The notes under the pieces are model-generated. The model was not told where the DNA came from, did no database searches, and saw only the letters and a program-made list of their open reading frames with translations. Shown one piece after another: positions 38,978 to 48,418 of a stretch of 64,000 nucleotides of DNA. The DNA is from Mycobacterium sp. PS03-16 (lineage in GTDB: Bacteria; Actinomycetota; Actinomycetes; Mycobacteriales; Mycobacteriaceae), in assembly GCF_004570325.1 (NCBI RefSeq), contig NZ_SPQO01000004.1:177377-241376 (forward strand), in the 5' to 3' direction. Each line of letters starts with the position of its first letter. Within the stretch, counting starts at the first letter, position 1. Position numbers and translations under genes: made by a program.

Positions 38978-40093
38978 GTGACTGCCCCCAACCAGCGCAC
39001 CCGCGTTGCCGTCGTGTACGGCGGGCGCAGCTCCGAGCACGCCATCTCCTGCGTTTCCGCAGGCAGCATCCTGCGCAACCTGGACCCGCAACGCTTCGAG
39101 GTGGTCGCGGTCGGTATCACCCCGGGCGGATCGTGGGTGCTCACCGACGGCAGCCCGGACGCGCTGGCGATCGCCGACGGCCGGCTGCCCGAGGTGGACG
39201 CGGCGGCGGGCACCGCGCTGGCGCTGCCCGCCGACCCGGGCCGCCACGGCGAGCTCGTCTCGCTCGATCACACCGCCGCCGGCCAGGTCCTCGCCTCGGT
39301 CGACGTGGTGTTCCCCGTGCTGCACGGCCCCTACGGTGAGGACGGCACCATCCAGGGCCTGCTCGAACTCGCCGGCGTGCCGTACGTGGGGGCCGGGGTG
39401 CTGGCCAGCGCGGCCGGGATGGACAAGGAGTTCACCAAGAAGCTGCTCGTCGCCGAGGGGCTCCCGGTCGGCGACCACGTCGTCCTGCGGCCCGGGACCG
39501 CCACGGTCGGTCTCGACGACCGCGAACGGCTCGGCCTGCCGGTGTTCGTCAAACCGGCGCGCGGCGGTTCGTCGATCGGGGTGAGCCGGGTGTCGACCTG
39601 GGACGAGCTGCCGGCCGCGGTCGAGGCCGCCCGCCGGCACGACCCCAAGGTCATCGTCGAGGCCGCGGTGCCCGGCCGGGAACTCGAATGCGGCGTGCTG
39701 GAGTACCCGGACGGCCGGGTCGAGGCGAGCATTGTCGGCGAGATCCGCGTGGCCGGGGTGCGCGGCCGCGAGGACGGCTTCTACGACTTCGCCACCAAGT
39801 ACCTCGAGGAGGGCGCCGAACTCGACGTGCCCGCCAAGATCGAAGACGACGTCGCCGAGGAGATCCGCCGCCTGGCGATCCGGGCGTTCCGCGCCATCGA
39901 CTGTCAGGGGCTGGCCCGGGTCGACTTCTTCCTCACCGACGACGGGCCGGTCGTCAACGAGATCAACACCATGCCCGGCTTCACCACCATCTCGATGTAT
40001 CCGCGGATGTGGGCGGCCAGCGGTGTTGACTACCCGACACTGCTCGCGGCCATGGTCGACACCGCGGTGGCCCGGGGGACCGGGCTGCGCTAG
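38978..40093 (+). CDS. ddl: D-alanine--D-alanine ligase
   Basis: Joins two D-alanines with ATP for peptidoglycan precursors; target of D-cycloserine. The 371-residue ATP-grasp enzyme has [16 protein letters not shown] at the N-terminus, [17 protein letters not shown], the ATP loop [13 protein letters not shown] and the metal/ligand stretch [19 protein letters not shown] 38978. The stop overlaps by 4 bp with the convergent DUF3515 gene (CTAG shared by both stops). Confidence 0.96.
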   Translation: MTAPNQRTRVAVVYGGRSSEHAISCVSAGSILRNLDPQRFEVVAVGITPGGSWVLTDGSPDALAIADGRLPEVDAAAGTALALPADPGRHGELVSLDHTAAGQVLASVDVVFPVLHGPYGEDGTIQGLLELAGVPYVGAGVLASAAGMDKEFTKKLLVAEGLPVGDHVVLRPGTATVGLDDRERLGLPVFVKPARGGSSIGVSRVSTWDELPAAVEAARRHDPKVIVEAAVPGRELECGVLEYPDGRVEASIVGEIRVAGVRGREDGFYDFATKYLEEGAELDVPAKIEDDVAEEIRRLAIRAFRAIDCQGLARVDFFLTDDGPVVNEINTMPGFTTISMYPRMWAASGVDYPTLLAAMVDTAVARGTGLR

Positions 40094-40662
40094 CGGGGCG
40101 GGCCCGGGTCCAGTGGGCGGGCCGGCATGGTGTCGGCCAGCACCCGCGACATGACCTGGATCGGCGTCGGCCCGGAATCGCGCGGCAGTGTGAGCGCGAC
40201 GTACACGGGGCGGTCGACGGCATACCAGGTGCTGCGGGTCTGCTCGGGCTCCTGCCTGCTGCCGGGGGCGGCCTCCTCGCCGACGCGGAACCACGAGACC
40301 GCGTCGACGACCTGAAGCGGAGCCCCGACCACGAAGTCCACGGGGCGGTCCAGCCCGCACCGCAGGATGATCGCCTCGGTGTCCGGCCCGGCCTGCCACG
40401 CCGCCGCGCCCGCGGGGGTCGGCTCGGCCGTCGGCGCGCGCCGGAAGTCGCCGAGCAGGTCCGGAACGGCGGTCAGCAGCGCCCGGCACTCGGGCCCGTC
40501 GGCCCGGGGCGCGGGCACCGCGGCGATCGCGACCGGCCGTTGCTCCGGGCTGCCCTGGCGGACGGCGGCGATCCCGAGCACCACCACCAGGGCGGCGACG
40601 GCCACCAGGATCGCCGCGATCATCAGCGCTCGCGGTGGTCCGTCGCGGACATCGGGATTCAC
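40090..40662 (-). CDS. DUF3515-domain membrane-anchored protein
   Basis: A 190-residue protein with one N-terminal membrane anchor ([21 protein letters not shown], about residues 12-32) and an exported domain containing two cysteines. It matches Rv2980 in position and type. GTG 40662 is preferred; GTG 40686 would extend it into the end of the AsnC-like gene. Function unknown. It follows the AsnC-like gene by 10 bp and is convergent with ddl. Confidence 0.75.
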   Translation of the reverse strand: MNPDVRDGPPRALMIAAILVAVAALVVVLGIAAVRQGSPEQRPVAIAAVPAPRADGPECRALLTAVPDLLGDFRRAPTAEPTPAGAAAWQAGPDTEAIILRCGLDRPVDFVVGAPLQVVDAVSWFRVGEEAAPGSRQEPEQTRSTWYAVDRPVYVALTLPRDSGPTPIQVMSRVLADTMPARPLDPGPPR

Positions 40663-40672
40663 ACGAGCAACC

Positions 40673-40915
40673 CTAGGGGTGCGCACCGTTCGCGATCGGG
40701 CAGGTCAGCGTCCGCGTGATCCCGCCGACCTGCTGGACGCTCGGCACGACGGCCGACTGCAGGTCATCGAGGGTGTCGGCGCCCACGCGCACCACGACGT
40801 CGTACGGGCCGGTGACGTACTCCGCCGACCGCACGCCGGGCAGGCCGGCCAGCTGCGCGGCGACCACCGCGGCACGGCCCACCTCGGTCTGGATCAGCAT
40901 GAACGCCTCGACCAC
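40673..40915 (-). CDS. Stand-alone AsnC/Lrp effector (RAM) domain protein
   Basis: An 80-residue protein equal to the ligand-binding RAM domain of Lrp/AsnC regulators (FMLIQTEVGRAAVVAAQLA, VTGPYDVVVRVGADTLDDL) with no DNA-binding helix-turn-helix. GTG 40915 was chosen from the VVEAFMLIQTE start common to such proteins. RAM-only proteins can sense amino acids and modulate full-length Lrp partners; partner unknown. Divergent from thiL, 99 bp apart. Confidence 0.85.
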   Translation of the reverse strand: MVEAFMLIQTEVGRAAVVAAQLAGLPGVRSAEYVTGPYDVVVRVGADTLDDLQSAVVPSVQQVGGITRTLTCPIANGAHP

Positions 40916-41014
40916 GTGTGCTCGCCTCCGTCCCACCCCATAGACTCCGGGGACCAAACGTACCGCAGGTCGAGCCGGTGCTGCGCGTCGTGACGACCGC
41001 CGGATGGAGGCGAC

Positions 41015-41971
41015 ATGGGGCCCCGCGAACCCGCCGAGAGCCTGGCCGAGGTGGGCGAATTCGCGGTGATCGAGGCGCTGACCCGGGGGCGCGCGCAACC
41101 GGCGTCGGTGGCCGTGGGACCCGGCGACGACGCGGCCGTGCTGGCGTTCGCCGACGGCCGCACCGTCGTCAGCACCGACATGCTCGTCGAGGGCAGGCAC
41201 TTCCGGCGGGACTGGTCCACTCCGCATGACATCGGCCGTAAGGCGATCGCCCAGAACGCCGCCGACGTGGAGGCGATGGGCGCGTCGCCCACCGCGTTCG
41301 TCGTCGCGTTCGGTGTGCCCGCCGACACCGCGGCCACCGCCGCGCTGGAGCTGTCCGAGGGGATGTGGGACGAGGCTCGCTCGCTGCGGGCGGGCATCGT
41401 CGGCGGCGATCTGGTGACCGCGCCGCAGTGGGTGGTCTCGGTGACGGTGCTGGGTGATCTGGCCGGCCGGGCACCGGTGCGCCGCGACGGGGCGCGGCCC
41501 GGCGACGTGGTGGCGGTGGCCGGTGAGCTCGGCCGGTCCGCGGCCGGATTTCTCATGTGGGACAAAGCCATCGAAGGGTTCGAGACGCTGCGGGCACGGC
41601 ACCTCGTGCCGGTCCCGCCCTACGGGCAGGGGGCGGCGGCGGCGCAGGCCGGTGCCACCTCGATGACCGACGTCTCCGACGGCCTGCTGGCCGACCTCGG
41701 CCACATCGCCGACGCCTCCGGATGCCGGATCGACGTCCGGCGGGACGGGCTGCGCGACGACCACGCCGCCGTGGGACCGGCGGCGGACGTCGCCGGGGTG
41801 GACGCGTGGGAGCTCGTGCTCGGCGGCGGTGAGGACCACGCGCTGGTCGCGACGTTCCCGGGGGCGCCACCGCAGGGGTGGCGGGCGATCGGACGCGTGG
41901 TGGACGGCCCGCCCGACGTCCTCGTCGACGGCGGCGACTGGGCCGGGCACCGGGGATGGCAGTCGTTCTGA
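41015..41971 (+). CDS. thiL: Thiamine-monophosphate kinase
   Basis: Phosphorylates thiamine phosphate to ThDP, the cofactor of IlvB in this window. The 318-residue AIR-synthase-type kinase shows the Mg/ATP motif GPGDDAAVL (about 37-45), [18 protein letters not shown] and [19 protein letters not shown] 41015. ung follows after 25 bp. Confidence 0.95.
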   Translation: MGPREPAESLAEVGEFAVIEALTRGRAQPASVAVGPGDDAAVLAFADGRTVVSTDMLVEGRHFRRDWSTPHDIGRKAIAQNAADVEAMGASPTAFVVAFGVPADTAATAALELSEGMWDEARSLRAGIVGGDLVTAPQWVVSVTVLGDLAGRAPVRRDGARPGDVVAVAGELGRSAAGFLMWDKAIEGFETLRARHLVPVPPYGQGAAAAQAGATSMTDVSDGLLADLGHIADASGCRIDVRRDGLRDDHAAVGPAADVAGVDAWELVLGGGEDHALVATFPGAPPQGWRAIGRVVDGPPDVLVDGGDWAGHRGWQSF

Positions 41972-41996
41972 ACCCGACCCGCTAAGTTGGCGTGCC

Positions 41997-42680
41997 GTGA
42001 CCGCACACCCTCTGGAGGAACTCGTCGAAGACGGCTGGGCGCAGGCGCTGGCGCCGGTGCGCGATCAGGTGGCGCGGATGGGGGAGTTCCTGCGCGCCGA
42101 ACTCGCCGCCGGGCAGCGCTACCTGCCCGCGGGTGCGAACGTGTTGCGCGCGTTCTCGTTTCCGTTCGACCGGGTGCGCGTGCTCATCGTCGGGCAGGAC
42201 CCGTATCCGACGCCCGGCCACGCCGTCGGCCTGAGCTTTTCCGTGGCACCCGACGTCCGTCCGCTGCCGCGCAGCCTGGCCAACATCTTCACCGAGTACA
42301 CCGCCGACCTCGGCCATCCCGCACCGAGCTCCGGGGATCTGTCGCCATGGGCCGAGCGCGGGGTGCTCCTGCTCAACCGGGTGCTCACCGTGCGTCCCGG
42401 CACCCCCGCCTCCCACCGCGGCAAGGGCTGGGAGGCGGTCACCGAGTGCGCGATCCGCGCGCTGGTCGCGCGTGAGCAGCCGATGGTGGCGGTGCTGTGG
42501 GGCCGCGACGCCGCCACGCTCAAGCCGATGCTGACCGGCAACGCCTGTGTGGCGATCGAGTCACCGCATCCGTCGCCGCTGTCGGCCTCGCGCGGCTTCT
42601 TCGGTTCCCGGCCGTTCAGCCGCGCCAACGAGCTGTTGGCGCAGATGGGCGCCGAGCCGATCGACTGGCGGCTGCCGTAG
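41997..42680 (+). CDS. ung: Uracil-DNA glycosylase, family 1
   Basis: Excises uracil from DNA, important in a GC-rich genome prone to cytosine deamination. The 227 residues carry the water-activating loop as [19 protein letters not shown] (about 65-83) and the minor-groove intercalation loop as [20 protein letters not shown] (about 188-207). The usual PYH is PYP here, as I recall for actinobacterial enzymes. GTG 41997. Convergent with the first of two lipoprotein genes, 6 bp apart. Confidence 0.96.
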   Translation: MTAHPLEELVEDGWAQALAPVRDQVARMGEFLRAELAAGQRYLPAGANVLRAFSFPFDRVRVLIVGQDPYPTPGHAVGLSFSVAPDVRPLPRSLANIFTEYTADLGHPAPSSGDLSPWAERGVLLLNRVLTVRPGTPASHRGKGWEAVTECAIRALVAREQPMVAVLWGRDAATLKPMLTGNACVAIESPHPSPLSASRGFFGSRPFSRANELLAQMGAEPIDWRLP

Positions 42681-42686
42681 GCGGTG

Positions 42687-42965
42687 TCAGGGCGCCGGGC
42701 TGACCGTGACGTCCGGCAGCTCGGGAACGCTGATGCTCGGCGACGGAATGCTGATGCTCGGCGACGGGATCTCGATCGTGCCGTCGTTCTCCGAGGTCTC
42801 CGCCGGCTCGGTGGTCTCGCTGGTCTCCGGGGCGGTCGTCTCGGTGTCACCCTCGCCGCTGTCGCCGCAGGCCGTCAGCGGCCACGCGATCGCCAGGCTC
42901 AGGCCCGCGGCGAAGACTGCGGACCGGGAGACCAGACGCCTCGGCGTGGAGGTCGTCGCGTTCAT
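42687..42965 (-). CDS. Small Ser/Pro/Thr-rich lipoprotein A
   Basis: A 92-residue predicted lipoprotein: signal MNATTSTPRRLVSRSAVF and a hydrophobic core ending in lipobox PLTAC (Cys33). An acidic Thr/Glu stretch follows (TETTAPETSETTEPAETSE), and then a repeat IPSPSISIPSPSISVPE near the C-terminus. No folded domain is apparent. ATG 42965 has a strong ribosome site (GGAAGGGG). It forms a tandem with lipoprotein B; neither is in the H37Rv order between ung and rpmB as I recall it. Confidence 0.75.
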   Translation of the reverse strand: MNATTSTPRRLVSRSAVFAAGLSLAIAWPLTACGDSGEGDTETTAPETSETTEPAETSENDGTIEIPSPSISIPSPSISVPELPDVTVSPAP

Positions 42966-43047
42966 GCGGGCACCCCTTCCTCTGGGGCCGGACCCGGATG
43001 TCCGGTCATCCGGTGCGGTACCCGGGCCTGCGCCCACGAAACCGATG

Positions 43048-43407
43048 TCAGCCCACGCCGGGTATCGGCGGCGGGGACGGGATGGGCGGGGGTGCCGGAA
43101 TCGCCGGCGGCGCCGGGATCGCGGGCGGGGAGGGGATCTGCACGGTGACGTCGCCGTCGCCGGTGGTGGGCGGCGCCTCCGGACCCGGTGAGGTGGCGCC
43201 CGGCGCCGACGTCTCGGTGGGGATGCTCACCGTCACCGACGGGGAGGTCTCGGTGCCGGTCTCCGTGGGAAAGGTGGTGGAGGTGGTGGTCTCAGACGTC
43301 GTCGAGGTCTCGCCACCGTCGTCCGACCCGCCGCAGGCGGTGGCCAGCAGTGCCAGCGAGGCCACGGCCGCGGTCAGCGCCGATGTCGTCTTCGCACGCA
43401 AAATCAT
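43048..43407 (-). CDS. Small Pro/Thr-rich lipoprotein B
   Basis: A 119-residue predicted lipoprotein: basic start, hydrophobic core LTAAVASLALLATAC with lipobox LATAC (Cys25), a Thr/Ser-rich spacer, and a C-terminal proline repeat (PAIPAPPAIPAPPPIPSPPP). It shares architecture with lipoprotein A (GDSGEG vs GGSDDGGE after the Cys; IPSP-type tails), suggesting duplication. ATG 43407 lies inside a perfect hairpin; TTG 43401, two codons in, is an alternative start. Possibly a cell-wall-spanning spacer; function unknown. Confidence 0.72.
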   Translation of the reverse strand: MILRAKTTSALTAAVASLALLATACGGSDDGGETSTTSETTTSTTFPTETGTETSPSVTVSIPTETSAPGATSPGPEAPPTTGDGDVTVQIPSPPAIPAPPAIPAPPPIPSPPPIPGVG

Positions 43408-43432
43408 GACGCCCGGCTACCCGGGCGTCATG
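43405..43432 (-). terminator. Perfect hairpin between rpmB and lipoprotein B, overlapping the lipoprotein start
   Basis: CATGACGCCCGG-CTAC-CCGGGCGTCATG is a perfect 12-bp inverted repeat. Read in the direction of rpmB (minus strand), it lies 21 bp after the rpmB stop and is followed by ATTTTG, resembling a terminator. It also contains the ATG (43405-43407) of lipoprotein B. Confidence 0.6.
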
Positions 43433-43453
43433 ACAGGCAAACAGGTGGGGGCG

Positions 43454-43648
43454 TCAGCCGCGGCTGACCTTGCCCGCCTTCAGGCAGGAGGTGCAGACGT
43501 TGACGCGCTTCTTGTTGCCACCCGGATGGGTCACGGCACGCACGGTCTGGATGTTCGGATCCCACCGGCGGTTGGTGCGGCGATGAGAGTGCGACACCGA
43601 CTTGCCGAAGCCGGGGCCCTTTCCGCAGACGTCGCACACGGCGGCCAT
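43454..43648 (-). CDS. rpmB: 50S ribosomal protein L28, zinc-binding (C+) form
   Basis: A 64-residue L28. Two cysteine pairs, CDVC (Cys5, Cys8) and CTSC near residue 54, mark the zinc-containing C+ form; mycobacteria keep a zinc-free paralogue elsewhere for zinc starvation. [13 protein letters not shown] is the conserved L28 core. ATG 43648. Divergent from the FakA-like gene over 224 bp in which I see no gene. Confidence 0.95.
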   Translation of the reverse strand: MAAVCDVCGKGPGFGKSVSHSHRRTNRRWDPNIQTVRAVTHPGGNKKRVNVCTSCLKAGKVSRG

Positions 43649-43872
43649 ATCTAGAACTCCTCGGATCAGTCTCTGGGGCCCGGGCCGTACTCTCCGCGAC
43701 CAGCGCGGCGCTCGACCCGACAACCTGACCAGGATACCGGCCTGGTGGGGGATCGCCAAAACGGCGCGAACCGGTGCGGACCGGTGGTCCACAGCCCGGC
43801 CGTCGGGGCGCGGCGGTGTCCGTGGCGGTCGTTAGGCTACGCGCACGAGCGGCGCGCGGGGCGGGAGGTGAG

Positions 43873-45483
43873 ATGGCGGCTGGGCGACTCGACGCGGCGG
43901 TGCTGCGCGGCTGGGCGCATGCCGCCGTCGAAGACCTCATCGCCCACACCGACGAGATCAACGGCCTCAACGTGTTCCCGGTCGCCGACGCGGACACCGG
44001 CACGAACATGCTGTTCACCATGCGCGCGGCCTGGGTCGAGGGCGAGGCGTGTGCCGAGGCCGACGACGCCGCCGCGGTGGCCGCGGCGCTGGCCACCGGC
44101 GCCCTGCACGGGGCCCGGGGCAATTCGGGCGTCATCCTGTCGCAGATCCTGCGCGGCCTCGCCGACACCACCGCCTCGACCGGACCGGGCGGCGTCGACG
44201 CCGCGGGCTTCGGTGTGGCGCTGCACCGCGGGGGCGAGCTGGTGGTCGCCTCGCTGGCCGACAGCAAACCCGGCACCATCGTGTCGGTGCTGGCGGCAGC
44301 GGCCGGCGCCGCCGAACGCGCCGCCGCCGACGGCGCCGCGCTCACCGACGTGGTCGCCGAGGCCGGCGCCGCCGCTGCGGTGGCGCTCGACCAGACCACC
44401 GCCCAGCTGTCGGTGCTGGCCGACGCGGGCGTCGTCGACGCGGGCGGCCGCGGGCTGCTCGTGCTTCTGGACGCGCTCACCCGGGTTCTCACCGGCGCGG
44501 CGCCCCGGCGCACCAGGTATGAGGCCGCCGCGCCGCTCGCACACCCCGCCGCCGGGACGTCACCGCAGTTCGAGGTCATGTACCTGCTGACCGGGTGTGA
44601 CGCCGGCGGTGTGGAGACGCTGCGGGAACGGCTCGACCAGCTCGGCGATTCGGTGGCCATCGCGGCCGCCGGTGAGACCGAAGTCGGCCACTATTCGGTG
44701 CACGTCCACTCCGATGACGCCGGCGCCGCGGTGGAGGCCGGACTCGTGGTCGGCACGCCCAGCCGGATCCAGATCACCGCACTGCACGGGGCCACCGCCC
44801 GGCCGCAGGGCAGCTGGACCACCGACCGCGCCGTGCTGGCCGTGGTCGACGGTCCGGGCGCGGCGGATCTCTTCGCGGGTGAGGGGGCGCACGTGCTGCG
44901 GGCCGGCCGGGACGGCCCGGTCAGCGCCAAACACCTGCTGCGCGCCCTCGTCGACACCGGCGCCGGGCAGGTCATGGTGCTGCCCAACGGATACGTCGCC
45001 GCCGAGGAACTGGTGGCCGGCTGCACCGCGGCGATCGGCTGGGGCATCGACGTGGTTCCGGTGCCCGCGGGCTCGATGGTGCAGGGGCTGGCCGCGCTGG
45101 CCGTGCACGACCGCGCGCGTCAGGCCGTCGACGACGGCTACACAATGGCGCGGGCAGCGGCCGGCGCCCGGCACGGCACGGTCCGCGTCGCCACCGAGGA
45201 GGCGCTCACGTGGGCGGGCACCTGCGCCCCGGGCGACGGGCTGGGAATCTCGGGCGACGAAGTGCTGATCGTCGGGCCCGACGTGTGCGCGGCCGCGGCG
45301 GGCCTGATCGACCTGCTGCTGATCTCGGGCGGCGAACTGGTCACGGTGCTGACGGGCGAAGGCGTCGACGAGGCCGTCGGCGACGTTCTGCGTGAGCACG
45401 TCCACACCCGCCACCTGGGCACCGAACTGGTCACCTACCACACCGGCCACCGCGGTGACGCGCTGCTGATCGGAGTCGAGTGA
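43873..45483 (+). CDS. DAK/DhaL-domain protein, FakA-like
   Basis: A 536-residue protein: an N-terminal DhaL (Dak phosphatase/kinase) domain with NVFPVADADTGTNM (about 35-48, metal-binding Asp residues) and GARGNSGVILSQILRG, then a FakA middle and C-terminal domain (GCDAGGVETLRERL; MVLPNGYVAAEEL). FakA phosphorylates fatty acids presented by a FakB protein in Firmicutes; whether the actinobacterial homologue does is unproven. H37Rv has two separate genes here (Rv2975c/Rv2974c); in this genome the frame is continuous. ATG 43873. recG begins one base after its stop. Confidence 0.85.
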   Translation: MAAGRLDAAVLRGWAHAAVEDLIAHTDEINGLNVFPVADADTGTNMLFTMRAAWVEGEACAEADDAAAVAAALATGALHGARGNSGVILSQILRGLADTTASTGPGGVDAAGFGVALHRGGELVVASLADSKPGTIVSVLAAAAGAAERAAADGAALTDVVAEAGAAAAVALDQTTAQLSVLADAGVVDAGGRGLLVLLDALTRVLTGAAPRRTRYEAAAPLAHPAAGTSPQFEVMYLLTGCDAGGVETLRERLDQLGDSVAIAAAGETEVGHYSVHVHSDDAGAAVEAGLVVGTPSRIQITALHGATARPQGSWTTDRAVLAVVDGPGAADLFAGEGAHVLRAGRDGPVSAKHLLRALVDTGAGQVMVLPNGYVAAEELVAGCTAAIGWGIDVVPVPAGSMVQGLAALAVHDRARQAVDDGYTMARAAAGARHGTVRVATEEALTWAGTCAPGDGLGISGDEVLIVGPDVCAAAAGLIDLLLISGGELVTVLTGEGVDEAVGDVLREHVHTRHLGTELVTYHTGHRGDALLIGVE

Positions 45484-45484
45484 C

Positions 45485-47710
45485 ATGGCCACGCTGACCG
45501 ACCGCCTCGACATGGTCATCGGCGCGAAATCGGCGAAGCCGCTGGCCGAGCAGTTCGGCATCCACACCGTCAACGACCTGCTGCGGCACTACCCGCGCAA
45601 GTACAGCGACGGCATGACGGTGCGGGGCGAGGGGGAGAGCCTCGACCTCGAAGAGGGCGACCACGTCACGTTCGTCGACGAAATCGCGGCCACCAAGGTG
45701 GGGGACATGAAGTCGCTCCCGGGCAAGCGGCCCCGCAAGTGGCTGCGGGTCACGCTGCGCCACCGCGTCCCGACCGTCACCGCCACGTTCTTCAACGCCG
45801 ACTGGATGATCCCGAAGCTGCCCGTCGGCACGCGGCTGATGCTCTCCGGTGAGGTGAAGTACTTCCGCGAGACCCTGCAGCTGAACCATCCGGCATTCCT
45901 CGTCCTCGGATCGCCGGCCGGTAAGACCATCGGCACGAAATCGCTGCGGACGATCGCGGACTCCGCGGACGCCACCGGTGCGGACCTCCTGGCGGCGTTC
46001 GAGAAGGAGTTCTTCCCGATCTATCCGGCCAGCGCCAAGGTGCAGAGCTGGGACATCTACGCCTGCGTCCGCCAGGTGCTCCGGGTCCTCGACCCGGTGC
46101 CGGAGACGCTGCCGGAGTCTGTTGTGCGCGAGCATGGTTTGGCGTCAGAGGACGCCGCGCTGCGCAACATCCACCTGGCCGAGAACGCGCGTCAGCGCGA
46201 CGACGCCCGGGAGCGGCTGACCTTCGACGAGGCGATCGGTCTGCAATGGGCGCTGGTATCCCGCCGCCACGGCGAGCTCACCCAGACCGGTCCGCCGGCG
46301 CCGCCGCGCAGTGGCGGCCTCCTCGCGGCGATGCGGGAACGCCTCCCCTTCGAGCTCACCAACGGGCAGCGCGAGGTGCTGGACGTGCTGTCGGCCGAGC
46401 TGGCGGGCACCCGTCCGATGAACCGCATGCTCCAGGGGGAGGTGGGTTCGGGTAAGACCATCGTCTCGATGCTGGCGATGCTCCAGGTCGTCGACGCGGG
46501 TTACCAGTGCGCACTGCTGGCGCCGACCGAAGTGCTTGCGGTCCAACACGACCGTTCGATCCGCCAGATCCTGGGCCCGCTGGCCATGGCCGGGGAGCTC
46601 GGTGCCGCGGAGACGGCGACGCGGGTGGCGCTGCTGACCGGTTCCATGCCCGCCGGGCAGAAGAAGCAGGTGCGCACCGAGATCGCGACCGGACAGGCCG
46701 GCATCGTCGTCGGCACCCACGCCCTGCTCGAGGACGTGGTCGAGTTCGACAACCTCGGCATGGTCGTGGTCGACGAACAGCACCGGTTCGGCGTCGAGCA
46801 ACGAGATCGGTTGCGCGACAAGGCCCGCGGCGGTGTGACACCGCATCTGCTGGTGATGACCGCGACGCCGATCCCGCGCACCGTCGCACTGACGGTGTTC
46901 GGTGACCTCGAGACCTCCACGCTGCGGGAGTTGCCCCGGGGCCGTCAGCCGATCACGACCAACACCATCTTCGTCTCCCAGCACCCGACATGGCTGGACC
47001 GGGCATGGGCCCGCATCACCGAGGAGGTGCGGGCGGGCCGGCAGGCCTACGTCGTGGCCTCCCGCATCGACGAGACCGACAAGCCGGCCACCGACGAGCA
47101 GGGCCCGCCACCGGTCACCGTGATCGCACTGCTGGAGAAGCTGCGCAGCGGACCGCTCGCCGGGCTGCGGCTGGGGCTCATGCACGGCCGGCTGTCCGGT
47201 GACGAGAAGGACGCCGTCATGTCGGCGTTCCGGGCGGGGGAGATCGACGTGCTGGTGTGCACCACCGTCATCGAGGTCGGCGTCGACGTGCCGAACGCGA
47301 CCGTCATGGTGGTGATGGACGCCGACCGGTTCGGCATCAGCCAACTCCACCAGCTGCGCGGACGGATCGGGCGCGGTAGTCATCCCAGCCTCTGCCTGTT
47401 GGCCACCCGGTTGCCGGAGGGGTCCCGGGCCGGGGCGCGGCTCAAGGCGGTCGCGGGCACGCTCGACGGGTTCGCGCTCGCCGACCTCGACCTCGCCGAG
47501 CGCCGGGAAGGCGACGTGCTCGGGCACCACCAGTCCGGCACGCTCAACTCCCTGCACTTCTTGTCGCTGGCCGAACACCTCGAGGTCATCCTGATGGCAC
47601 GGGCACTGTGCGAAGAGCTGTACGAGACCGCGCCCGGCCACCCGGGCATGGCGGTGCTGTCCGCGCCCTTCACCGGTTCCGACCGCGTCGAGTACCTGGA
47701 CAAGACATGA
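45485..47710 (+). CDS. recG: ATP-dependent DNA helicase RecG
   Basis: Remodels stalled replication forks and branch-migrates Holliday junctions. The 741 residues hold the N-terminal wedge/OB domain (about 60-160) and the two helicase lobes. Walker A is GEVGSGKTIVS, the DEAD-type box is DEQH in VVDEQHRFGVEQRDRL, and motif VI is QLRGRIGRG. ATG 45485. It overlaps the next gene (ATGA, 47707-47710). Confidence 0.96.
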   Translation: MATLTDRLDMVIGAKSAKPLAEQFGIHTVNDLLRHYPRKYSDGMTVRGEGESLDLEEGDHVTFVDEIAATKVGDMKSLPGKRPRKWLRVTLRHRVPTVTATFFNADWMIPKLPVGTRLMLSGEVKYFRETLQLNHPAFLVLGSPAGKTIGTKSLRTIADSADATGADLLAAFEKEFFPIYPASAKVQSWDIYACVRQVLRVLDPVPETLPESVVREHGLASEDAALRNIHLAENARQRDDARERLTFDEAIGLQWALVSRRHGELTQTGPPAPPRSGGLLAAMRERLPFELTNGQREVLDVLSAELAGTRPMNRMLQGEVGSGKTIVSMLAMLQVVDAGYQCALLAPTEVLAVQHDRSIRQILGPLAMAGELGAAETATRVALLTGSMPAGQKKQVRTEIATGQAGIVVGTHALLEDVVEFDNLGMVVVDEQHRFGVEQRDRLRDKARGGVTPHLLVMTATPIPRTVALTVFGDLETSTLRELPRGRQPITTNTIFVSQHPTWLDRAWARITEEVRAGRQAYVVASRIDETDKPATDEQGPPPVTVIALLEKLRSGPLAGLRLGLMHGRLSGDEKDAVMSAFRAGEIDVLVCTTVIEVGVDVPNATVMVVMDADRFGISQLHQLRGRIGRGSHPSLCLLATRLPEGSRAGARLKAVAGTLDGFALADLDLAERREGDVLGHHQSGTLNSLHFLSLAEHLEVILMARALCEELYETAPGHPGMAVLSAPFTGSDRVEYLDKT

Positions 47711-48414
47711 CCGGCAGGCGGACCGCATGGCTGGCGGCGATGGTGGCGGTCGCGGTGCTGGTCGCGATCGGCGCCGTCACCGCCGACCGGGACGCCGGCC
47801 GCTTCGTCGCCCGCGCCGACATCCCCACCGTCGCGCCGGGATCCGACATCCTGGCCGGCGTGGTGGAGATCCCGGTGCGGATCAGCGCCCACGACTACCG
47901 CCGCGCCGCGTTCGGCGAGTCGTGGACCGACGACACCGACGCGCCCGGGGGCCGCAACGGCTGCGACACCCGCAACGACATCCTCGAGCGTGACCTGGTC
48001 GACAAGACCTACGTGGCGATCTCGCGGTGCCCGAACGCGGTGGCCACCGGCACGCTGTACGACCCGTACACCAACGCCACGGTCGCCTTCACGCGCGGCA
48101 ACCAGATCGGCGCCTCGGTGCAGATCGACCATCTCGTGCCGCTGGCGCTGGCGTGGGATCTGGGCGCCCGCAACTGGACCGACGAGATGCGCACCCGCTT
48201 CGCCAACGATCCGGCGAACCTGCTCGCGGTCAAGGGGGAGGCCAACCAGGACAAGGGCGACGACCAACCCGCGGAGTGGATGCCGCCCAACCGTGCGTTC
48301 TGGTGCCAGTACGCGGTGGCGTTCGCCGCCGTGCTGCGCGGCTACGGCCTGCCGATCGACACGCCGTCGGCGGTCGTGCTGCGCGACGCCGCCGCGACGT
48401 GCCCGACGAACTGA
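47707..48414 (+). CDS. Exported HNH-endonuclease-family protein
   Basis: A 235-residue protein with an N-terminal signal or anchor (AWLAAMVAVAVLVAIGAVTA, residues 7-26) and a DUF1524/HNH-type nuclease core. IDHLVPLALAWDLGARNWT carries the H of the motif, NDPANLLAV the N, and NQDKGDDQPAEWMPP the C-terminal part. Cysteines at NGCDTRND, ISRCPN, FWCQYA and the C-terminus suggest disulfides, as expected outside the cytoplasm. Corresponds to Rv2972c. ATG 47707 overlaps the recG stop. An extracytoplasmic nuclease is the likely reading. Confidence 0.82.
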   Translation: MTGRRTAWLAAMVAVAVLVAIGAVTADRDAGRFVARADIPTVAPGSDILAGVVEIPVRISAHDYRRAAFGESWTDDTDAPGGRNGCDTRNDILERDLVDKTYVAISRCPNAVATGTLYDPYTNATVAFTRGNQIGASVQIDHLVPLALAWDLGARNWTDEMRTRFANDPANLLAVKGEANQDKGDDQPAEWMPPNRAFWCQYAVAFAAVLRGYGLPIDTPSAVVLRDAAATCPTN

Positions 48415-48418
48415 CCCG

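Noticed and set aside
43649..43872. Small gene in the rpmB-FakA divergent gap
   Set aside because: No start with ribosome site giving a plausible protein; the sequence is GC-rich with no clear motif, taken as promoter space.
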